A DNA stretch of 64,000 nt from Stagnimonas sp. (GTDB lineage: Bacteria > Pseudomonadota > Gammaproteobacteria > Nevskiales > Nevskiaceae): the NCBI GenBank assembly GCA_030696045.1, contig JAUYNO010000082.1:1-64000 (forward strand), read 5' to 3'. A model generated the notes under the pieces. It searched no databases. It saw only the letters and a program-made list of their open reading frames with translations, and had not been told where the DNA came from. The stretch's first letter is position 1; each line of letters starts with the position of its first letter. Shown here one piece after another: positions 31,976-41,058 of this stretch. The position numbers were made by a program, and so were the translations under genes.

Positions 31976-33043
31976 CTACCAGGCGCGCTGGTACTGCACC
32001 GGGGCCGTGATCTCGGCCCCCAGCGCCTTGGCCGCGTGGTAGGGCCAGTACGGATCGCGCAACAGCTCGCGCGCCAGCAGCACCAGGTCGGCGTCGCCGG
32101 ACTCGATGATCCGCTGCGCCTGCGCCGGCTCGGTGATCAGCCCGACCGCACCGGTGGCGATGCCGGCCTCGCGGCGGATCTGCGCCGCGAACGGCACCTG
32201 GAAACCGGGGCCGATGGGGATCGCGCCCCTGGCCAGGGTGCCGGCCGAGGAGACGTCGATCAGATCGACCCCCAGGCCCTTCAGCTGGCGCGCCAGTGCG
32301 ACACTCTGGGCGATATCCCAGCCGCCCTGCTCGTCGGCCCAGTCGGTGGCGGAGATGCGCAGCAGCAACGGCAGCCGCTCCGGCCAGACCGCGCGCACCG
32401 CCGCCACCACCTCGCGCAACAGTCGCGTGCGGTTGTCAAAGCTGCCGCCGTAGTCGTCGCTGCGCTGGTTGCTGAGTGGCGACAGGAAGGCGTGCAGCAG
32501 GTAGCCGTGGGCGGCGTGCAGTTCGACCAGCTCGAAACCGGCGTCGAGCGCGCGCACCGCCGCCGCGCGGAAATCGCCGATCAGCTGCTGGATGTCGGCC
32601 GGGCTCATGGCCTGCGGCGTCTGCGACAGTTCGTTGAAGGCGATGGCGCTCGGCCCCAGCAGGGGCGACCAGCCGCCAGCCTCGACGCCGATCGGCTTGC
32701 CGCCCAGCCAGGGTGCCGCCGTGCTGGCCTTGCGGCCGGCGTGCGCGAGCTGGATCGCCGGCACCGCGCCGGCCTTGCGGATGAAGGCGGTGACCGGCGC
32801 CCAGGCGGCGGTGTGCTGGTCGCGATAGATGCCGGCATCGGCCGGCGAGATGCGGCCTTCGGCGCTGACCGCGCTGGCCTCGGCGATCACCAGGCCGGCG
32901 CCGCCGACGGCGCGGCTGCCCAGGTGCACCAGATGCCAGTCGTCGACCCGGCCGTCGACACAGGAGTACTGGCACATGGGCGAGACGGCGATACGGTTGC
33001 GCAGGGTGATATCGCGCAGCTTCAGGGGGGCGAACAGCTTCAA
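31976..33043 (-). CDS. Old yellow enzyme family NADH:flavin oxidoreductase (YqjM-like)
   Basis: A 355-residue TIM-barrel flavoprotein. It starts at TTG, since an in-frame TGA lies three codons upstream, with CGGAG 8 nt before it. VSPMCQYSC carries the redox-tuning Cys of the thermophilic-like YqjM branch, and QLAHAGRKAS and ELHAAHGYLLHAFLSP carry the substrate-binding His residues. Such enzymes reduce activated C=C bonds of enones or enals with NAD(P)H and FMN. In this acyl-CoA cluster it may saturate a conjugated intermediate; 2,4-dienoyl or steroid enones are possible. Confidence 0.9.
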   Translation of the reverse strand: MKLFAPLKLRDITLRNRIAVSPMCQYSCVDGRVDDWHLVHLGSRAVGGAGLVIAEASAVSAEGRISPADAGIYRDQHTAAWAPVTAFIRKAGAVPAIQLAHAGRKASTAAPWLGGKPIGVEAGGWSPLLGPSAIAFNELSQTPQAMSPADIQQLIGDFRAAAVRALDAGFELVELHAAHGYLLHAFLSPLSNQRSDDYGGSFDNRTRLLREVVAAVRAVWPERLPLLLRISATDWADEQGGWDIAQSVALARQLKGLGVDLIDVSSAGTLARGAIPIGPGFQVPFAAQIRREAGIATGAVGLITEPAQAQRIIESGDADLVLLARELLRDPYWPYHAAKALGAEITAPVQYQRAW

Positions 33044-33068
33044 GGCTCAGCTCCGGGGTTCGAGGTCT

Positions 33069-33662
33069 TCAATGCATGGGCTCAGGCGGCGCCGATTCCA
33101 GTGCCAGCCGGCGAAGATCGGTCAGCAGGTCCGGCAGCTGCGGCTGCATGGCTGCTGCCAGGGCCAGCCAGCCCTCGGCCGCCTGCAGCAGCAGTTCGGG
33201 TTTGCGCAGGCGGGTCGCAGTGCGGCGCAGGGCGCGGTCGATGCCGGCGACCTCGCCATAGGAGCGCAGCAGGTGCTCGAACTCCCGCGCGCTGCTGTCG
33301 CGCCCGCCGGCCAAGAGGAACCAGGGCGAGGCCGCCTCGATGGCCGCACCGCAGCGTCCGCAAAAATCCTCGAGCGTTTCCGCCGAGTGCCGCGACCATT
33401 GCTGAATCAGGACGTAGTCGGCGACCAGATCGAGCACGATGCCGGCATAGCGGCGCGCGCCGTCCGGATAGGACTGGCGCAGCGCCACCATGTGGGGATG
33501 GCGGTCGGTTGCGGCATCGATGCGGCGGTGCAGGCGCACGCCGGCCGCGATCTCGGCGGGATAGGCCGAGAGATCGGAGCCGTGCACGACATCGCCGAGC
33601 ACGGAGCCGGCCAGTGAGGTGCCGCTCTGGTCGGCGAGCCAGAGGTGGGCGAGGAAGTTCAT
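33069..33662 (-). CDS. acpH: Acyl carrier protein phosphodiesterase-like protein (AcpH)
   Basis: A 197-residue protein starting MNFLAHLWLA, typical of AcpH, with the metal-binding residues of the HD-like fold visible (GSVLGDVVHGSD; GVRLHRRIDAATDRHP; YAGIVLDLVADYVL). AcpH removes phosphopantetheine from acyl carrier protein. Only 12 bp separate it from the upstream enoyl-CoA hydratase gene and 25 bp from the downstream old yellow enzyme gene, so it is co-transcribed with acyl-CoA genes, which is unexpected. Confidence 0.88.
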   Translation of the reverse strand: MNFLAHLWLADQSGTSLAGSVLGDVVHGSDLSAYPAEIAAGVRLHRRIDAATDRHPHMVALRQSYPDGARRYAGIVLDLVADYVLIQQWSRHSAETLEDFCGRCGAAIEAASPWFLLAGGRDSSAREFEHLLRSYGEVAGIDRALRRTATRLRKPELLLQAAEGWLALAAAMQPQLPDLLTDLRRLALESAPPEPMH

Positions 33663-33674
33663 TGCCGCCCCCGC

Positions 33675-34688
33675 TCAGGCTTCGACCGCATCGACCAGAC
33701 CCCAGGCGAGCGCAATGCGGGCGTCGATGCGCTGGCCCGCCAGCACCCAGGCGGCCAGGCGCTGGCGGCCGATGCGGCGGGCAATGCTGACCGTGCCGCC
33801 GGCGCCCGGGATCAACCCGAATTTCAGCTCCGGCAACTGGAACCAGGCATCCGGCGTCGCCACCAGGCGATCAGCGAAGGCCGGGAACTCGATGCCTGAG
33901 CCGACACAGGCGCCGTGCAGGCGCACCGTCACCCGCGCCGCGCAATGCGCCAGCAGGCGGCCCGGCAGGGCCAGGCTGCGCACCAGGTGCGCGGTGGCGG
34001 GATCGGGCGCGCTGCCGAACTCGCCGAGATCGCCACCGGTGGAAAAACACTTGCCGAGGCCGCGCAGGCTGACCTCGGCAATGCTGTCGTCGGCCAGCAC
34101 CAGTTGCAGCGCCTCGATCAGGGCATCGCGCATCTCGATGCTCATGCCATTGCGCTTGCTGGCGCGGTTGAGCGCCAGATCGAGCCGCCCGCCCTCGCGC
34201 TGCATCAACACCGCCGGACCGGAGTCGGTGTGCGCCGCCAGCGCTGCGGCGCGATGCGCCTGCAGCCAGTCGCGGTACTCGGGCCCGCCTTGCAGGGTCG
34301 AGTAGGCCAGCGACTCCGCGAACAAGGCCGACTCCAGCGGCAGCCCTGCCGTGGCCCGCAGCAGCTGCACCAGCACGGTCGCCGCCAGCGGCGCGCGCGC
34401 GATGCCCTCGATCAAGGGCCGTGCCGCCACGGCGCTGGGCACCACCGCGTCACAACAAGCCGCCAGCGGCGTGGCCGGATCACCGATGGCGATGCTGGGC
34501 GCCGGCAGCGCGCGCAGCCAGTCGGCGACGCCGGTGAGCGCCGGGCCCGGCGCCGAGGTCGTGGCCTCGATCAGCAGATAGCGCTGCTCCGCCAGGGCCG
34601 AAATCGCGCCTTGCGAGGCCGGGTCCCGCGCCCAGGCAGCGAGGGTCTCGGCCTTGACCGGGGACAGGAGCGGATCGGAGGACAGCAT
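33675..34688 (-). CDS. Enoyl-CoA hydratase/isomerase family protein with N-terminal extension
   Basis: A 337-residue protein. The crotonase fold occupies the C-terminal 190 residues (RLDLALNRASKRNGMSIEM; RGLGKCFSTGGDLGEFG forming the first oxyanion strand; LHGACVGSGIEFPAFADRLV the second). About 150 N-terminal residues resemble a reduced second crotonase-like domain but lack clear motifs. No acidic residue is obvious at the canonical second catalytic Glu: the stretch FQLPELKFGLIPGAGGTVSI offers a Glu in PELK. It is first in the minus-strand group AcpH, old yellow enzyme, acyl-CoA dehydrogenase and SDR. Confidence 0.82.
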   Translation of the reverse strand: MLSSDPLLSPVKAETLAAWARDPASQGAISALAEQRYLLIEATTSAPGPALTGVADWLRALPAPSIAIGDPATPLAACCDAVVPSAVAARPLIEGIARAPLAATVLVQLLRATAGLPLESALFAESLAYSTLQGGPEYRDWLQAHRAAALAAHTDSGPAVLMQREGGRLDLALNRASKRNGMSIEMRDALIEALQLVLADDSIAEVSLRGLGKCFSTGGDLGEFGSAPDPATAHLVRSLALPGRLLAHCAARVTVRLHGACVGSGIEFPAFADRLVATPDAWFQLPELKFGLIPGAGGTVSIARRIGRQRLAAWVLAGQRIDARIALAWGLVDAVEA

Positions 34689-34766
34689 GGCCAGAGCTTA
34701 AAGCAGCCGCCCGGCCCTCGGTCGCTGGTGGGGCGCCTCGTGCCTCGGCCGCCGGCCTGGGCGATT

Positions 34767-34836
34767 CGTAGGGCGCATTCCATGCGGCCAGCCGTCGCGA
34801 TCACCGGAAGATCGGCGCGCGCAGCGCGCCCTACAG
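34767..34836. repeat. Composite GTAGGGCGCATTCC / GGCGCGCGCAGCGCGCCCTA repeat
   Basis: The left arm resembles the repeat at 3799-3820; the right arm (34814-34835) is a variant arm found alone at 56233-56254. Together they form an imperfect palindrome whose outer TAGGGCG/CGCCCTA ends pair. It occupies the gap (34689-34858) between the GGDEF-EAL and enoyl-CoA hydratase genes, which otherwise holds nothing recognisable. Confidence 0.65.
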
Positions 34837-34858
34837 GAACCGCCCGCCCCAGACCGCT

Positions 34859-36946
34859 TCAGGCGCGCCGCAAGCTCGGCTCCGGGCTGGCGGGCGCGGT
34901 AGCCGGCGGCGGCCGGCCCAGCCGCTGCCGCCAGTCGGCGAGAAAATCCTCCAGCAGCTGCGGCCGGGCGAAGTGGTAACCCTGGCCGAGGTCGCAGCCC
35001 TGGCTGCACAGGAAGGCCAGCTGCTCGGCGGTCTCCACCCCTTCCGCCAGCACTTTCAGCCCCAGCCGGGAGCCGATGGCGATGATGGCCGCCGCGATTT
35101 CGCAGTCGCCGTGCGAGCCCGGGATGTCCTTGACGAAGCTGCGGTCGATCTTGAGCTTGGTCAGCGGCAGGCGGCGCAGGTAGCTGAGCGAGGAGGCACC
35201 CGCGCCGAAGTCGTCCATCGCGAAGCTGACGCCGAAGGCGGCAATCGCCTGCATGCGCTCGGCCACCCGCTCGATGTGCTCGGTCATCACGCTCTCGGTG
35301 ACCTCGAACTCCAGGTGGCTAGCGTCGAAGCCGGTTTCCGACAGAGCCTGGGCGACCGCGTCGACCAGACCCGCCTCGCTGAGCTGGCGCGGCGCCAGGT
35401 TGATGGCCAGCCGGAAGCCGGGTTCCAGCCCCAAGGCGAGCAGCTGGGCGCCATCCCGGCAGGCCTGACGCAGCACCCAGCCGCCGATGGCGACGATCAG
35501 GCCGGTCTCTTCCGCCAAGGGAATGAAATCCACCGGGCCGACCACGCCACGCTGCGGGTGCCGCCAGCGCAGCAGCGCCTCGACGCCGCACAGCCGGCCG
35601 TTGCGCAGGTCGATCTGCGGCTCGTAGACCAGGAAGAACTCCTGGCGCTCCAGCGCTCGGCGCAGGTCCGACTCCAGATGCAGCCTCTGCTCGGCGCGCT
35701 CCTGCATGTCACGGCTGAACATGCGCCAGGTATCGCGGCCCTGGTTCTTCGCCGCGTACAGCGCCAGATCGGCGCGCCGCAGCAGCCGATCGACCTTGCT
35801 GGCATGTTGCGGGTAGAGGGCGCAGCCGGCCGAGACCGTCGCGAACACCTCGTGGCCGTCGATGCCGAAGGATTCCCGGGTCAGGGCCACGATCCGGGCC
35901 GCCAGGGCCTGGCAGCGCGGCTCCAGCTCGCCACCTTGCAACACCAGCGCGAACTCGTCACCGCCGAGCCGGTAGATCCCGGCCTGGTCCCCGATATGGG
36001 CGCTCAGACGCGCGGCGAACTGCACCAGCAGCCCGTCGCCGGCATGGTGGCCCAGGGAATCGTTGACCATCTTGAAATTGTCGAGGTCCAGCAACAGCAG
36101 GGCGCATTGCTGATGGCTGCTGGCGCACTGCTGCTCGGCTTCCTGCATGCGCTCGGCCAGGGCGTGACGGTTGCCGAGCCGGGTCAGGCTGTCGTGCCGC
36201 GCCAGGTAGTCCAGCTCGGACTGGGTGCGTCGGCGCTCCTGCAGCTCGTGAGTGAGCGCCCGCTGCCTTTGCTCGATCTCGCCCAGCATGGCGTCGAAGC
36301 CGCGCGCGATGTCGCCGATCTCGTTGTCGGAGTCGATGCCGCTGCGGCGCGAGTAATCGCCGTCGCGCGCGACCTGGCGCATCAGCGCGGTGAGTTCGTT
36401 GACCGGCTGGGTGATGAAGCGCACCAGCCAGGAGAACAGGCTCAGCGCCATCGCCACCGCCAGTAGCAGCATCGTCAAGGCCCCCGCCGAGTACAGCATC
36501 AGGCGGCTGTACAGGCGGCGCAGATGGGCGTCGATCTCCAGCCGGCCGTAGTCGCGGCCGAGATAGCGCACGGGCTCGTTGAGCCGCAGCTGCTCGATGC
36601 CAAACGCCGGCCGGGACTCGCCACGGTATTCCGCCAGCACCCGGCCATCGGCACGGATCAGGCGCGCGGCGGAGACATCCTCGGAAGCGCGCAGGGCGGC
36701 CAGGATCTCCTGCGCCGCCGCCGCATCGTCGAACACCAGGGTGGCACTGCTGTTGGCGGCGATCATCCGCGCCTGCACCTGCAGATCGGCCAGCACCGCG
36801 CGGCGGGTGGCGTGGTACTCGCCGAGCACCATGATCGAAGCCGAAACCAGGGCGGTTAGCGACACCACGGCCGCCGCCGCCAGGCTGAGCTGGCGGCGGA
36901 TCGAGGTCCGCGCCAGGGTGGTCCGCAATCGCTCCCGCAGGCTCAT
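34859..36946 (-). CDS. YfiN-like membrane GGDEF-EAL protein
   Basis: A 695-residue protein: TM1 at about residues 18-40, a periplasmic CHASE8-like sensor to about 155, TM2 at about 160-182 (GALTMLLLAVAMALSLFSWLV), HAMP and linker to about 250, GGDEF with RLGGDEFALVL, and EAL starting EALLRWRHP with DDFGAGASSLSYL. It therefore has both synthesis and hydrolysis domains for c-di-GMP. Its ATG overlaps the stop of a YfiR gene by 4 bp. In the YfiBNR system periplasmic YfiR represses the sensor of YfiN; here the TonB-dependent receptor gene replaces the YfiB gene in the operon. Confidence 0.93.
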   Translation of the reverse strand: MSLRERLRTTLARTSIRRQLSLAAAAVVSLTALVSASIMVLGEYHATRRAVLADLQVQARMIAANSSATLVFDDAAAAQEILAALRASEDVSAARLIRADGRVLAEYRGESRPAFGIEQLRLNEPVRYLGRDYGRLEIDAHLRRLYSRLMLYSAGALTMLLLAVAMALSLFSWLVRFITQPVNELTALMRQVARDGDYSRRSGIDSDNEIGDIARGFDAMLGEIEQRQRALTHELQERRRTQSELDYLARHDSLTRLGNRHALAERMQEAEQQCASSHQQCALLLLDLDNFKMVNDSLGHHAGDGLLVQFAARLSAHIGDQAGIYRLGGDEFALVLQGGELEPRCQALAARIVALTRESFGIDGHEVFATVSAGCALYPQHASKVDRLLRRADLALYAAKNQGRDTWRMFSRDMQERAEQRLHLESDLRRALERQEFFLVYEPQIDLRNGRLCGVEALLRWRHPQRGVVGPVDFIPLAEETGLIVAIGGWVLRQACRDGAQLLALGLEPGFRLAINLAPRQLSEAGLVDAVAQALSETGFDASHLEFEVTESVMTEHIERVAERMQAIAAFGVSFAMDDFGAGASSLSYLRRLPLTKLKIDRSFVKDIPGSHGDCEIAAAIIAIGSRLGLKVLAEGVETAEQLAFLCSQGCDLGQGYHFARPQLLEDFLADWRQRLGRPPPATAPASPEPSLRRA

Positions 36947-37479
36947 GGGCTGGCCACCGGCTGCGCCAGCCGCAGCACCTGGGCGCTGAACGCCAGGCCC
37001 TGCCGCTCGGCCTGGGCTCGATCCAGGGCGAACACCAGCCGGCCATCCTCGACTCCCAGCGACAGCACGGCGCCGGAGGCACAGAGGCCGACGCCGCAAT
37101 CGACCACGGTCATCAGGCCCTCGATCGGGACCTGCGCCAGCAGGCTTGGCAGGCGATGCCGCTCCGGCCCGGCGAAATACAGCGCGTCGCAGCCCTCGAA
37201 CGAGGCGCGGCCACCGAGGCTGCGCACCTTCAGCGGCCGCGCACCGATCATGCGGCCCTGCAACTCCGGCAGCGCACTGCCGACTTCGTCCTGCCCCATC
37301 ACGCAAAGGCTCAGCGCCGCGTCCGGCTGGGCCGGCGCCTGCCAGTGGGTGAACAGCATCACCTTGTAGATGACGGCGGCCTTGACCTGGTCGTCCAGCA
37401 CCGGTGCCGCCGACAGCGGCGCCGCCGCTGCCAGCAGCAGCAGCAGGACCAGCCGGGGCCGGGGCGGTAGCAGCACCAC
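36943..37479 (-). CDS. YfiR-family periplasmic regulator
   Basis: A 178-residue protein starting at GTG overlapping the TonB receptor stop, with a signal peptide (LVLLLLLAAAAPLSAAP). The body has YfiR/DUF4154 features: VKAAVIYKVMLFTHWQ near the mature N-terminus and, towards the C-terminus, TVVDCGVGLCASGAVLSLGVEDGRLVF with Cys residues able to form disulfides as in YfiR. Family members inhibit a partner diguanylate cyclase in a redox- or envelope-stress-dependent manner. Partner is the next gene. Confidence 0.87.
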   Translation of the reverse strand: MVLLPPRPRLVLLLLLAAAAPLSAAPVLDDQVKAAVIYKVMLFTHWQAPAQPDAALSLCVMGQDEVGSALPELQGRMIGARPLKVRSLGGRASFEGCDALYFAGPERHRLPSLLAQVPIEGLMTVVDCGVGLCASGAVLSLGVEDGRLVFALDRAQAERQGLAFSAQVLRLAQPVASP

Positions 37480-39470
37480 TAGAACTCGGCGCTCAGCCGC
37501 AGCCGCAACTGCCGGCCCTCGCCGGGCACGGCGTCGATGCCGCTGGCCAACAGATCCGGCGAGCCGGGGTCGGTGTAGTGGCGGTCCAGCAGGTTGTCGA
37601 TCGAGGCGGCGAGCCACAACCCGGGCCGCAGCCGGATGCTGGAGGCAGTGAGGTTGAGCAGCCAGTAGCTGGAGCTGGAGCTCGAGCCAGGCCCGGTGCG
37701 GCGCTGACCGACGCCGAGCAGCTCGACACCCAGGCGCGAAGTGCCCAGCAGCGGCAGGCTGTTGTGCAGCTTGAGCAGCCAGCGCGGCGCATCCGGCAGA
37801 TCGCCAGTCGCGTCGCTGGCACGCTGCAGGCTGAGGCTGCCGCGGCTGCGGAGGCCGGCCGGCCAGTGCTTGTCGAACATCAGGTCGAGCCCGCCGGCCT
37901 CGGCGGTGCCGGCATTGGTGAAGGCCGGCGACTCGGGGTCCGGGTTCTGGAGGATGAAATCGTGGACCCGGATCCACTGCGCCGCCGTCTGCAAGCGGAG
38001 CGTGTCGGACACCCGGTTCTCCCAGATCAGGTCCCAGCTGCTGGCGACTTCCGGCACCAGGTCGGGATTGGCCTCGAAGCCCTCGACCTCGTAATAGCGC
38101 TCGTAACTGCTCGGCACCCGGTAGGCGCGGCCGTACATCAGCTTCACGGTCTGGCGTGGCCGTGGCCGGAGGATCAGCGCCAGCCGCGGCGTGGTCACCG
38201 CGCTGAATTCGCTGTAAACATCGTGGCGCACGCCGGTATTGAGGCTGAGCCAGGGGCGGATGCGCCAGTCGTCCTGGACGTAGACGCCGGCGCGCAGGCC
38301 CTGCTGGCGGGTGTCCTGGTACAGGAAATAGGGTTCGAGGTCGTAATTGCGCTGCTGCTGGCGGAAATCGCGCTGGAAGTCGAAGCCCAGCAGCAGCCGA
38401 TGCCCGACGAAGCCGCCATAGACCCCGTTCAGCTCGCCGCCCCACCAGCCGCCGATGCCCCGGTCGCGGTTGAGCACGCCGTCGTAGGCCAGGTCGCCGC
38501 GAAAATCGTAATAGCCCCCGAACAACTGCCCTTGCAGCAGCCAGTCCTGCCCGGCCCCACCCTGGTAGTCGAGGCTGTAATAGCCCTGGCGGTCGCGGTA
38601 GCGGTTGTCGGGATTGCCGGGATCGGCGCCGTAGATGGGCAGCGGCGACTGCTTCAGGCGTTCGCCGTGCGCCGCCTGCAGGGTCCAGGCACCGGAAGTC
38701 AGCTTGGCGCCGAATTGCTGGAAGCGCTCGTGGTCGAGGTCGCGGAAATGCCCCTCGCCGTCGGGCGAAGCGGCCAGCCCGGGAATATGCAGGTCCTCGC
38801 CCTCGCGCTGGCCGTAGGCGGCTGACAGCTGCAGGCGGGTGTCGGTGCTCAGCGGGGTGTCGAACTGCAGATAGCCCCGGTATAGGCCGGCGGTCCCGGT
38901 CTCGGCCAGCACGCGCCAGCCCTGCTGGGAGGCGGGGTCGCGAGTGACAACGTTGATGGTGCCGAACAGGGCATTGCTGCCGAACACCGAGGACCCGGGC
39001 CCGCGCACGAATTCCACCCGCTCGATCCGCTCGATCGGCACCGGCAGTTCTCGGCCGATGGCCGCCGCCTCGTAGACATTGTCGTTCTGCCGCCGGCCAT
39101 CGATCAGCAACAGAATCGGTGCGTTGTAGTCGCCGGGCCGGCGGATGCCACGCACGCCGAGGTATTCGTAGACGTGATCGGAGCTGATGTGCAGTCCCGG
39201 GATCGAGCGCAGCACGTCGGCCAGAGTGCGATAGCCGAACTGGCGGATGTCCTCGCCGGTGATCACGGTGATGGCCGAGGGCGCCTCCGCCATCGGCTGC
39301 GGGAAGCGCGAGGCGGCGTAGACCTCCAGCCCCAGCAGCTGCTCCAGTTCCAGATCCGCCAGCTGTCCGGCTCCGGTCTGCCCGGCCTGGGCCGCGCTAG
39401 TCGTGGCCAACAGCAGGGCCAGCAGCGATGCGACCGATCGCCGCGACCAGGGGAAGCAAGGCTCAGACAC
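37479..39470 (-). CDS. TonB-dependent outer-membrane receptor
   Basis: About 663 residues from the GTG at 39470, which gives a good signal peptide (SVASLLALLLATTSAAQAG); a TTG at 39524 would add 18 residues. The plug domain (SAITVITGEDIRQFGYRTLADVLRSIPG; ERIERVEFVRGPGSSVFG) and a 22-strand barrel ending RLRLSAEF are clear. It is of the vitamin B12/colicin I receptor-like group. Substrate is unknown. Its operon with YfiR and a GGDEF-EAL protein suggests that ligand uptake or envelope state feeds into c-di-GMP level. Confidence 0.93.
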   Translation of the reverse strand: MSEPCFPWSRRSVASLLALLLATTSAAQAGQTGAGQLADLELEQLLGLEVYAASRFPQPMAEAPSAITVITGEDIRQFGYRTLADVLRSIPGLHISSDHVYEYLGVRGIRRPGDYNAPILLLIDGRRQNDNVYEAAAIGRELPVPIERIERVEFVRGPGSSVFGSNALFGTINVVTRDPASQQGWRVLAETGTAGLYRGYLQFDTPLSTDTRLQLSAAYGQREGEDLHIPGLAASPDGEGHFRDLDHERFQQFGAKLTSGAWTLQAAHGERLKQSPLPIYGADPGNPDNRYRDRQGYYSLDYQGGAGQDWLLQGQLFGGYYDFRGDLAYDGVLNRDRGIGGWWGGELNGVYGGFVGHRLLLGFDFQRDFRQQQRNYDLEPYFLYQDTRQQGLRAGVYVQDDWRIRPWLSLNTGVRHDVYSEFSAVTTPRLALILRPRPRQTVKLMYGRAYRVPSSYERYYEVEGFEANPDLVPEVASSWDLIWENRVSDTLRLQTAAQWIRVHDFILQNPDPESPAFTNAGTAEAGGLDLMFDKHWPAGLRSRGSLSLQRASDATGDLPDAPRWLLKLHNSLPLLGTSRLGVELLGVGQRRTGPGSSSSSSYWLLNLTASSIRLRPGLWLAASIDNLLDRHYTDPGSPDLLASGIDAVPGEGRQLRLRLSAEF

Positions 39471-39718
39471 GTTTGGCCACCACTGCGAAGCTCCTGCCGG
39501 GATTAGTCCCGCGCTCCGGACCAAGGCCGGGCACGGTGTGTACTGGTTTGCAGGCAGATAGCGGCACCGTCCCTGGCGCCCTGCCGAACTCGTGATCGAA
39601 CGAGCCCTGACTAGAGGCCCATAGTAACTACGCCGGAGGCGACGGATTAAGCCCGTCCATCGGCCTTGGTCCTAGTAATTGCTACCGTCTGCCCGCCCGC
39701 GTGGCGCGCCGGAGGCGC
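39471..39718. other. Intergenic region upstream of the TonB receptor gene
   Basis: About 250 bp between the TonB receptor gene and the SnoaL-like gene, both on the minus strand. It should hold the receptor promoter. I looked for a cobalamin or c-di-GMP riboswitch and found no convincing conserved box. A short AT-richer patch (GTAATTGCTA etc. near 39670) is the only local feature. Confidence 0.5.
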
Positions 39719-40267
39719 TCAGCGCTCGCCGCGCTTGAACAGGGAGTAGAAGCCGTAGGAAGGATCGACCGGCCCCGGCTTGCCGATGTAGGCGCCGCTG
39801 AGGAAGGGGTGATCCAGCCGCACCGCCGTGGGATCGGCCGGATAGGCCCAGTCGGCGACGATGGCGCGGTGGCTGAATTTCCAGACCCCGTCGCGCTTCT
39901 GGTACTTGTCGAAGTAGCGGCCGCCGATCAGCACGTCGTAGAGATGGCCGTCCGGCGCCTGCGCCTGGTGGAAGGCGAGGATGTAGACCTCGCCCTCGGC
40001 CTGCTCGCCGTCCATCTTCAGATTCACCGTGGTGACGTTGTGATGCAGGATCGCCATCGCCTTCTGGATATCGGGCAATTTGTCGATGAACTCCATCGCC
40101 GGCCCCTTGGCGAAGTGGCCGTGATCGTCGATGGCGTCCTCGTGGTAGAGCGCCCGCATCTTGGCGTGGTCGTGGCGGTCGGCGGCGTTGGCATAGGCCA
40201 TCACCAGCTCGTAGATCGCCTGCTTGTCGAGCAGCTCGCGCAGTTGCGCTTCCAGGTTCGCGTCCAC
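39719..40267 (-). CDS. SnoaL-like protein
   Basis: A 182-residue protein from GTG, 3 bp after the SDR stop. It has the SnoaL/NTF2 pattern: DKQAIYELVMAYANAADRHDHAKMRALYHEDAIDDHG at residues 14-50, then alternating strands with GGRYFDKYQKRDGVWKFSHR. Many such proteins are dehydratases or isomerases in aromatic or steroid pathways, and the His/Asp-rich first part fits that type. Co-transcribed with the upstream SDR. Substrate unknown. Confidence 0.82.
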   Translation of the reverse strand: MDANLEAQLRELLDKQAIYELVMAYANAADRHDHAKMRALYHEDAIDDHGHFAKGPAMEFIDKLPDIQKAMAILHHNVTTVNLKMDGEQAEGEVYILAFHQAQAPDGHLYDVLIGGRYFDKYQKRDGVWKFSHRAIVADWAYPADPTAVRLDHPFLSGAYIGKPGPVDPSYGFYSLFKRGER

Positions 40268-40270
40268 GCT

Positions 40271-40978
40271 TCAGCTCAATCCGACCACGGGAACGGCCGC
40301 ACCGTGGATGGCGCGCGCGGCGTCCGAGCAAAGGAAGCGGATGACGGTTGCCAGGTCGGCCGGCGACACCCATTTCGCCGGATTGGCCTTGGGCATCGCC
40401 GCGCGGTTGGGCGGGGTGTCGATGACGCTGGGCAGCACGCAGTTCACATTGATGTTCTGCTCGCGCAGCTCGGCCGCCATCGCCTCGGTGAGGCGGATCA
40501 CCGCCGACTTCGAGGCGCTGTAGGCGCCCATCAGCGCCCCGCCCTTGAGCCCACCGCCGGCGCCGACGTTGACGATGCGACCGCCACCCTGGGCCTGCAT
40601 CAGCGGCACCACCGCGCGTACCGCGTTAAGTAGCGTGCCGACATTGAGATCCTGCATCTTCTGCCAGGCGGCGGCCGGGGTCGCGTGCACCGGCGTGCCC
40701 ATGTCGAAGCCGCCGGCGATGTTGCAGAGCGCGTCGATGCGTCCGAACCGGGACTGTGCCTGCGCGACCGCCGCTAGCACGGCCGGCTCGTCGAGCAGAT
40801 CGACGGCCAGGCAGAGGCGATCTGCCGCCGCCTCGGGATAGCGCGCCGCCAGCGCCTCGGCGCTGACATCGACCAGCACCAGGCTGGCGTCCTCGGCGGC
40901 GAACGCGGCCGCCACCGCCTGCCCCAGGCTGCCGGCGGCACCGGTGATGAGGACGACGCGGGGCTGCTGCTGAGTCAT
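40271..40978 (-). CDS. Short-chain dehydrogenase/reductase
   Basis: A 235-residue classical SDR with GAAGSLGQ cofactor motif (14-21), NIAGG, and an intact YSASK catalytic pair after the GAGGGLKGGALMGA stretch. The C-terminus is slightly short. It is one of three classical SDRs in the window with a possible role in alcohol oxidation for the Atu-type pathway (AtuB-like), but it is transcribed away from that cluster and paired with the SnoaL-like gene, so the assignment is open. Confidence 0.88.
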   Translation of the reverse strand: MTQQQPRVVLITGAAGSLGQAVAAAFAAEDASLVLVDVSAEALAARYPEAAADRLCLAVDLLDEPAVLAAVAQAQSRFGRIDALCNIAGGFDMGTPVHATPAAAWQKMQDLNVGTLLNAVRAVVPLMQAQGGGRIVNVGAGGGLKGGALMGAYSASKSAVIRLTEAMAAELREQNINVNCVLPSVIDTPPNRAAMPKANPAKWVSPADLATVIRFLCSDAARAIHGAAVPVVGLS

Positions 40979-41058
40979 CGGCGGGTTCCGATCCTGGCGG
41001 GAAACCTATGCGGTGCGGCCGGCCTGGGCTTGTGACCCGCTGACCGCAGAGTGCCATC

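Noticed and set aside
39525-39660. Possible cobalamin or c-di-GMP riboswitch before the TonB receptor gene
   Set aside because: No B12-box or GEMM-like conserved core could be found; the short palindromes here are common in GC-rich DNA.
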